From Candidatus Rifleibacteriota bacterium (GTDB lineage Bacteria > Riflebacteria > Ozemobacteria > Ozemobacterales > Ozemobacteraceae): DNA of 44,329 bases. Location: positions 1 through 44,329 of the forward strand of contig JAKQOH010000211.1 in assembly GCA_029565415.1 (NCBI GenBank), read 5' to 3'. The position numbers and the translations under genes were made by a program. The notes below the pieces were generated by a model. The model made no database searches. It saw nothing but the letters and a program-made list of their open reading frames with translations, and was not told the origin of the DNA. Shown piece by piece: positions 39,460 through 44,329 of the stretch (positions are counted from its first letter, which is position 1; every line of letters begins with the position of its first letter).

Positions 39460-39945
39460 TCAATCGGATTCCGCATTATATATTGCATTAGATATACGCA
39501 CCTGCCGCACACCCGTCTTGTCCCCTTCGGTCCAACGTGCGTCAACCTGGATCCAGACTTCCCGGATCACTTCGGGTTCGTTCGGCCGGATCTTTCCCTT
39601 CCGCACCTTCAGCTTCCCCTCCCATTTCAGGTCCTTGAGCTGGGACATGAACTCGGCCAGGGACTCCTTCGTCTTCGGGTAGTAGTTCTCGTTGAGGACT
39701 TCCCAGGTGTTGTCGGCGAGCCCTTCGTAGTCCTTGATGATCGTCTTCATCGGGACGAACTTGCACTCTTCCACGAGGCCCAGAGCCAGTCGCATCGCCT
39801 TCGAGTAGTTGTTCACCTTCACCGTCGATTTCGAGCCGTACTGGATCGTCGAAAGGATCGGAAGCAGAGCCGCCGCCAGGATCAATACCGCGATCATAAT
39901 CTCGACGAAGGTGACGCCCGGCCGTTTTCCCATGGAGCTTGTCAT
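39460..39945 (-). CDS. PilV/GspI-like minor type IV pseudopilin
   Basis: A 161-residue prepilin. Cleavage is expected after Gly10 (KRPG-VTFVEIMIAVLILAAALLPIL), with Glu at +5, followed by a normal length for a PilV or GspI minor pilin. The globular part has no cysteine pair. Its ATG overlaps the stop of the large PilX-like gene (ATGA), so translation is coupled. Together with the neighbouring PilW- and PilX-like genes it should form the pilus-tip priming complex. The last codons (RISNAIYNAESD) use ATA and AAT codons that are rare in the surrounding genes. Confidence 0.88.
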   Translation of the reverse strand: MTSSMGKRPGVTFVEIMIAVLILAAALLPILSTIQYGSKSTVKVNNYSKAMRLALGLVEECKFVPMKTIIKDYEGLADNTWEVLNENYYPKTKESLAEFMSQLKDLKWEGKLKVRKGKIRPNEPEVIREVWIQVDARWTEGDKTGVRQVRISNAIYNAESD

Positions 39946-42587
39946 TGGACTCTCCAGGCTTCCCAGCCGGGGGTGAGAGTGACCTGATACCGCTCCGGAT
40001 CGTATTTTCCCAGCTTCGGATGGATCGAGTTCAGCGACGAGCGGGTCTTGTAGCCGACATAGGTGACTTTGACCGCCCCCTGGGCCGCAGCCTTGTTGAA
40101 CGTATTCGTGACCCAGTTGCCCCGAATCGCGATCTGTTTGTCGCCAAAGACCGCCAGCCCCTTGTCGGTGTAGAGATTCCCCTCGAACCGGACCGGATCG
40201 CTCGGGGCGTTCTCGTCGATGATCACGCCACCGCGCCGCACGACCAGACTGAAGATCGTGCGTGGGGTCCCGGCCGTGGTTTCCTGGGTGTCATCGTAGG
40301 GGTCCTCGATGTTCCCGCGCAGACTGACGTTGCCGCCCGAGACGATCGAACCCCTGCCGTACACGTTGAGCGTCGAGGAGCCGACCGGAGGCAGCGTCAG
40401 GTTGTCCGCCACGAAGGTGATGCCGTTGAGCCGGTAACAATCCTTCCCGTTGATCTTGATCATCCGGTTCGGCAGATCTGCCAGAAAATCCTTCTCGGTG
40501 GCGTAATAGTAGGTCGCCTTCTTGGCATACTGTTCGATCGAATACAGATTGGGCGGAGAGTTCTCGAGCTGCGAGGGATCGTAGATCGTGACAGCCCCGT
40601 CCGGCTCTTTGTTCGCGTCCTCGGTCGCCTTCATCGGATAAAAACTGTACTCGTATTTTTCGCAAACGTCATGGGTGTGCACGAGGGGAATCGGGATCGG
40701 CGGCAGGTTGATGAAGCCGGTGATCGGGATTTGCTTGCCGACCGGGAAGGGGCCCATCGGATACCCCATGATCGTGAAATGCCACTGCTGGAACCGCTTC
40801 AGCACGCATCCCTCGATCTCCCGGGTCATCGTCGGGTACAGCGCGCCGGGTCCGAATAGATGGGTCACGCAGGAGCCGAAGGCGGGCAGTGGGATGGGGA
40901 GCCCCACTCCCGCGAACGACAAGGGCCCGCCGCTGTAGGGCCAGTCCCACCGCTCGAACGGATCGAGGGAGCCGAGCGGCCCCGGCAGGGGCAGCAGGTG
41001 CAGCGGCGGCTCGAACACGGTGCAGCCGCTGATCTTGGGAATGATGTTGAACAGGCCCGCGACCTTGCTCGCGATGTTCTTGAGCGTGCTCGTCTTGTCC
41101 GTGCCCTCGGGCGGTTTCGGCGGATTCGGATTGATGGTCTTGATCACGTTCGTCTTGATCGTGTTGTACTGCGCCTCGGCGTTGTTGAGCGAGTTGTCGA
41201 GTCCGGCTTTCAGCCCCTTCACTTCGGAGGGGACAGGAGACGTCGTCTGGTTGTGCGGCTCCCGGCTGTAGATCGTGAACTCCTTCTCCGGCATCGAGAT
41301 GTCGACATCGGTGATGAGCAGCATCTCGGAAACGCGCGCGAAGTTGAACACGTCGCCGTTCATCGGGTTCCCGTAGAAGGAGACGTTGCACAGGGTGGGC
41401 TTCGTGCCGTTCACGCGGATGAGCCCCGGGAAGGCGCTGTACTCTCCCGCCCCCTTGGCGAGCAAGGTCTTCATGTTCGGGAAGTTCTGCACCATCAGCG
41501 TCCCGCCCGCATCGTTGAAAACGATCTTGTCATCGTTCAGATTCGAGATGAACAGGCTGTAGCACGGCGCCACGGGCTCGATGTCGGCGCACTTGAACTC
41601 CTTCGTCGCGAAGACGCGCTTCGTCGTCTTGCGGGCATCCCCGTAGACGATCGATGCCTCGGATTCGATCGTGAGATACCCGAACTTCTCGACGCACTGG
41701 CTCTCGGAAAACGCCGGAACCGCGGCTCCGCCGAGTTTGCCTGACAGGTCGGGGAAGACCCCCGCCGCAAGCTCGATCTCGTAGGGATATATTTCGGGCA
41801 TGATTTTTTTCAGCAGCCCGTCGAAGGTGACGAATCCCTTGATCTGGTTCGACCAGCTTTCAGGGAACACCTTCAGCATCAGATCGATCAGATCGACGTT
41901 CAGGAAGGGAAGACCCAGGTCGATGTTCAGCGAGAGCCATTTCGCGTCTTCCGGGAGCGACAGCTCCAGCGCTTTGTAGCCCTTGTTGTCCAGGAAGGAC
42001 ATCAGGCCCGAGTGAACCGCATACTCGCAATCGACGCCCGGAACCTTGTATTTGTCCGCCCCGGAATCGGGTCCGGGGGCGATTTTCAGCGCCTTGTCGA
42101 GCTTGAGGGTCACTTTCACGTCATACTCGGTGCCGGCTTTCCCGACCATGAAATCGACCATCTCGTCGAGATCTTTCGCATTGTTCTCCTGCAACCGGGC
42201 CTTGTCGAGAATGACCGGTTCCTTCACCGCCGACACATCCAGCGGAAGATCGTTGCCCAGCACGTTGCCAAGACCGTCGTAGAGGGCGCCGCCCGACGTT
42301 TTCATCGGCAGCCGGAGCTTGTTGGCCAGGGAAACCGGATCCTTCATCTTTTCGGGATCGTTCAGATCCTTCGCCAGGATCGACAACGCGCGCTCGAGAC
42401 CGGCTTCGGCGAGGCACTGCGCATGGATCGCCCGATGGGACCGCTCGGTCAGATACGTTTCCTCGACGGTGTCGCGCATGAAAAACGTCGCCACGGTGAA
42501 AATCACGGCGAGAATCCCGATGATGATGAGGAAAACGTTTCCCCGGTCACCGCGGGGGTGGCCTCTCCTGGCTGGCTTCCGTTTCAT
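39942..42587 (-). CDS. Very large PilX-like pilus-associated protein
   Basis: An 881-residue protein. The basic N-terminus and single helix (GNVFLIIIGILAVIFTVATFFM) followed by ETYLTERSHRAIHAQCLAEAGLERAL match the PilX_N pattern, in which the helix continues into a Glu/Ala-rich amphipathic stretch; no G-FTLIE prepilin site is seen. Classical PilX proteins have about 150-200 residues. This one adds about 800 residues of mixed alpha/beta sequence. The C-terminal quarter (about 700-860) has short repeated beta turns (NGITFVADNLTL, NVYGRGSIVSGGNVSLRGN, FEGNLYTDKGLAVFGDKQIAIRGNWV) resembling a beta-helix or polymer-forming fold. GGAGGGGAAGG precedes the ATG. It is the second gene of the operon. 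Confidence 0.78.
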   Translation of the reverse strand: MKRKPARRGHPRGDRGNVFLIIIGILAVIFTVATFFMRDTVEETYLTERSHRAIHAQCLAEAGLERALSILAKDLNDPEKMKDPVSLANKLRLPMKTSGGALYDGLGNVLGNDLPLDVSAVKEPVILDKARLQENNAKDLDEMVDFMVGKAGTEYDVKVTLKLDKALKIAPGPDSGADKYKVPGVDCEYAVHSGLMSFLDNKGYKALELSLPEDAKWLSLNIDLGLPFLNVDLIDLMLKVFPESWSNQIKGFVTFDGLLKKIMPEIYPYEIELAAGVFPDLSGKLGGAAVPAFSESQCVEKFGYLTIESEASIVYGDARKTTKRVFATKEFKCADIEPVAPCYSLFISNLNDDKIVFNDAGGTLMVQNFPNMKTLLAKGAGEYSAFPGLIRVNGTKPTLCNVSFYGNPMNGDVFNFARVSEMLLITDVDISMPEKEFTIYSREPHNQTTSPVPSEVKGLKAGLDNSLNNAEAQYNTIKTNVIKTINPNPPKPPEGTDKTSTLKNIASKVAGLFNIIPKISGCTVFEPPLHLLPLPGPLGSLDPFERWDWPYSGGPLSFAGVGLPIPLPAFGSCVTHLFGPGALYPTMTREIEGCVLKRFQQWHFTIMGYPMGPFPVGKQIPITGFINLPPIPIPLVHTHDVCEKYEYSFYPMKATEDANKEPDGAVTIYDPSQLENSPPNLYSIEQYAKKATYYYATEKDFLADLPNRMIKINGKDCYRLNGITFVADNLTLPPVGSSTLNVYGRGSIVSGGNVSLRGNIEDPYDDTQETTAGTPRTIFSLVVRRGGVIIDENAPSDPVRFEGNLYTDKGLAVFGDKQIAIRGNWVTNTFNKAAAQGAVKVTYVGYKTRSSLNSIHPKLGKYDPERYQVTLTPGWEAWRVQ

Positions 42588-42624
42588 CCTTCCCCTCCTC
42601 CGTTCCGGTCGGCGAACCGGTCCG

Positions 42625-43425
42625 TCACCGCTTTGCGTGGGGCGCCGAGAGCAGATTGAGATTCGACAGCATGTTCGAGGTCTGGTTCATCAACTGACTC
42701 GAGTTGACGGGAACACCCGGGCGGCTTGTATATGTCTCGAGATATTGTTTGACGGCCGGGTCCTCCGCGAACTTCGCGAGTATATCGGGAGAACGGCGGA
42801 CGAAGTCCATACAGCCGCGCATATATTGCGCAATATTGCTCATTTCAGGAATGCGCCGCATGATATCCAGCAGCCGGATGAACTCTTTCTCTTCCTGCTC
42901 CTTCATGCCGTTCGCCTGGTAATACCGGCACAGCCGCTGTGATGCCGCCAGATGCAGGAAGGGGTTGTCCATCTCCTCCTCCAGGATGGCGACAAGCATC
43001 GTCGCCGCCTCTTTCGGATTCCCCTGCTCGAACAGCAGGTTCGCACGCCGCACCCGCGGATCGAACTGGGCCTGGAGGAACTCCCGCGTGGTCGGCGGAT
43101 ACCCTTCGAACATCCGTGCGGGCGGGGGAGCGGCCATCACCCGCTTGACGACGTCATTCCACTGTTTCTCCGCCTTCGGGGCAGCATGCATCACGGCCGC
43201 AGCCGCCTGCTTCCCCCCTCCCGACTTCTGGATGAAGGAGAAACCGCCTCGCCCGCTGACGAGACGCTCTTTTGCACCGCCGGAAGAGAACCCTCCGTCC
43301 GGGCGGCGCGACTGGTAGAAGAGGAACAACAGCGGAACGAACAGCAGAATGAGACCGACCGCCAGAACCCGAACGTCACTGGGATCGATCTTTTCGAACG
43401 GATGTTTTTGTTCCTGATCGCTCAT
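42625..43425 (-). CDS. Membrane-anchored helical-repeat protein of the pseudopilin operon, unknown
   Basis: A 266-residue protein with a short cytoplasmic N-terminus, one membrane helix (VLAVGLILLFVPLLFLFY, about 20-37) and a Gly/Ser-rich linker. A mostly helical domain with TPR-like pairs follows (RRANLLFEQGNPKEAATMLVAIL, FLHLAASQRLCRYYQANGMKEQEEK, about 125-190). The topology resembles small scaffolds such as PilF or PilN partners, but there is no confident match. It is the first gene of the operon and has the best promoter in the window (TTGGGA-N17-TATAAT). The ribosome-binding site is weak (AAGGGCAGC). The C-terminal segment is Asn/Gln/Ser-rich. Confidence 0.72.
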   Translation of the reverse strand: MSDQEQKHPFEKIDPSDVRVLAVGLILLFVPLLFLFYQSRRPDGGFSSGGAKERLVSGRGGFSFIQKSGGGKQAAAAVMHAAPKAEKQWNDVVKRVMAAPPPARMFEGYPPTTREFLQAQFDPRVRRANLLFEQGNPKEAATMLVAILEEEMDNPFLHLAASQRLCRYYQANGMKEQEEKEFIRLLDIMRRIPEMSNIAQYMRGCMDFVRRSPDILAKFAEDPAVKQYLETYTSRPGVPVNSSQLMNQTSNMLSNLNLLSAPHAKR

Positions 43426-43494
43426 GATGCTGCCCTTTTTTTGGGGGCGGCCCGACTCCCTCGGTGCGGCCCTGTCCTCTCACCCCTATCATCA

Positions 43495-43523
43495 ATTATA
43501 CCACCCCTGTCAGGACGTCCCAA
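43495..43523 (-). promoter_or_regulatory. Strong promoter of the pseudopilin operon
   Basis: On the minus strand TTGGGA, a 17-nt spacer and a perfect TATAAT with an extended TGG. The leader to ATG 43425 is about 63 nt. Confidence 0.75.
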
Positions 43524-43658
43524 TGTTTTTTGTCACGCGCCGACGGACGAAATATCTGCCGCCAATATCAGACGCATCCGAGACCGGCTGGGTTCGACCA
43601 ACTTGCCGGCAGGGTATCTGCTCCTGCATTTGCATTCCTTCAGCGAAACGGCTATCGT

Positions 43659-43667
43659 TGGTACAAT
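43659..43667 (+). promoter_or_regulatory. Extended -10 promoter of the CHASE-domain sensor gene
   Basis: TGGTACAAT (extended -10). The predicted start near 43674 gives a leader of about 27 nt with GAGGAGAGG before the TTG start at 43701. Confidence 0.5.
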
Positions 43668-43700
43668 AGATACACGGTAGCGCCATCGAGGAGAGGATCG

Positions 43701-44329
43701 TTGTACCGAGCGAATTCGGGAAAAAGTCTCCCCCCCCTCCTTCTGCTCCTTTTCGGCATGCTCGTCACATGCTTTCTCGCCTGGAGCATCCACGAAACCG
43801 ACAGGCGCCAGCTTTCCCAGAAGTTCGAAAGCGAGGCGGCCTTCCGATCGAACATCATCCGGGCCGCCCTCGGCCAGTTCCATGTCGACATCACGACCAT
43901 CCGGTCCTTTTTCAACGCCTCCGTCAGCGTCAGCAGCCAGGAGTTCTGCCAGTTCGTCACCCCCCTTGCCTCCCGCTGGATGTCCGATCACCCACACTTT
44001 TCCTGGGTTCCCCGCGTTCCCGCCAATACCCTCACGGCCGTCATCGAAACCACGGGACGTTCGGGAATCGCCCCATTCAGCCTCTTCTGTTACGATGCAA
44101 ATGGAAACCGGATCCCCGCCCCTCCCCGCGATGAATATCACCCAATATTATACTACGACCCCCATGATACGGATGAAAAGCTGATCGGATACGACACGTC
44201 CTCCGACCCGCTCCGTCGGAGCCTCCTCGAAAAAGCCAGAGACTCCGGTGTCGATCTGCTGACAACCCCCGTCCCGCTCCTGGCCGAACAGACAGAAGGG
44301 GTCCTCCTCGTCGCCCCCGTGTATTCCCA
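43701..44329 (+). CDS. CHASE-domain membrane sensor protein (5' part, runs off the window)
   Basis: About 209 residues are visible. The start is probably TTG 43701, since GAGGAGAGG is just upstream and this includes the full first membrane helix (LPPLLLLLFGMLVTCFLAWSI); ATG 43758 would truncate it. The following extracytoplasmic region has the CHASE ligand-binding pattern: TTIRSFFNASVSVSSQEFCQFV, then FSWVPRVP, about 60-120. CHASE domains sense small molecules and sit in front of histidine kinase, GGDEF/EAL or cyclase modules. The output domain is beyond the window, so the type of signal transducer is unknown. Confidence 0.82.
   Translation, partial: MYRANSGKSLPPLLLLLFGMLVTCFLAWSIHETDRRQLSQKFESEAAFRSNIIRAALGQFHVDITTIRSFFNASVSVSSQEFCQFVTPLASRWMSDHPHFSWVPRVPANTLTAVIETTGRSGIAPFSLFCYDANGNRIPAPPRDEYHPILYYDPHDTDEKLIGYDTSSDPLRRSLLEKARDSGVDLLTTPVPLLAEQTEGVLLVAPVYS

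Noticed and set aside
1..44329. Prophage, insertion sequence or integrated island
   Set aside because: No transposase, integrase, phage structural gene, target duplication or tRNA-flanked boundary was found, and composition is even apart from short AT-rich codon patches.

Overview
The window is a GC-rich, gene-dense piece of bacterial chromosome. It shows no insertion sequence, prophage, CRISPR array, rRNA or tRNA. Genes lie on both strands in short operons. Pairs of convergent genes are usually separated by a perfect GC-rich hairpin, and most promoters are recognisable sigma70-type sites. Butyrate kinase plus phosphate butyryltransferase points to a fermentative anaerobe. S-layer-homology and type IV pilin-like proteins, lipoproteins, secreted FN3 proteins and a free-standing murC suggest a deep-branching bacterium, with Candidatus Riflebacteria/Ozemobacterota as one possibility. 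That assignment is inference only.

Layout. 1-1280 (-): 3' part of a secreted GH13 alpha-amylase. 1341-7902 (+): a membrane SpoIIE/RsbU-type phosphatase, then an operon of RlmI-like rRNA methyltransferase, Nudix hydrolase, butyrate kinase and phosphate butyryltransferase. 7975-9378 (-): a TPR protein. 9654-13393 (+): a small exported protein, ComM/YifB, and a cyclic-nucleotide-binding domain fused to a CpaE/ParA-like ATPase. 13445-14713 (-): M48 protease. 14867-16928 (+): a tiny Cys-rich protein, murC with a possible leader ORF, and a doubtful small ORF. 17010-19586 (-): M16 protease. An intergenic inverted-repeat relic lies at 19709-19864. 19986-23441 (+): PrsW-like protease, a polytopic membrane protein and an SLH protein. 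23493-28517 (-): a small membrane protein, DUF523, and a compact Tad-type engine in which CpaE is fused to CpaF and TadB to TadC. 28643-32568 (+): ABC-2 exporter, a long coiled coil with a GrpE-like head and zinc ribbon, and a 47-residue membrane protein. 32578-43425 (-): FN3 protein, a 1307-residue lipoprotein metalloprotease, and an operon encoding PilW-, PilV- and PilX-like proteins plus a membrane-anchored helical-repeat protein. 43701-end (+): start of a CHASE-domain sensor.

How the parts fit. The 43425-to-37998 operon looks like a minor-pseudopilin set with unusually enlarged members. The fused Tad engine could drive a separate pilus or secretion system whose pilin, secretin and peptidase lie outside the window. 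The most notable cross-cutting signals are these: several genes without a Shine-Dalgarno sequence have their -10 hexamer exactly 9 nt before ATG, which suggests near-leaderless mRNAs; AT-rich codon islands recur around Tyr/Ile in otherwise GC-rich genes; and two CpaE-like domains lack the ParA signature lysine.
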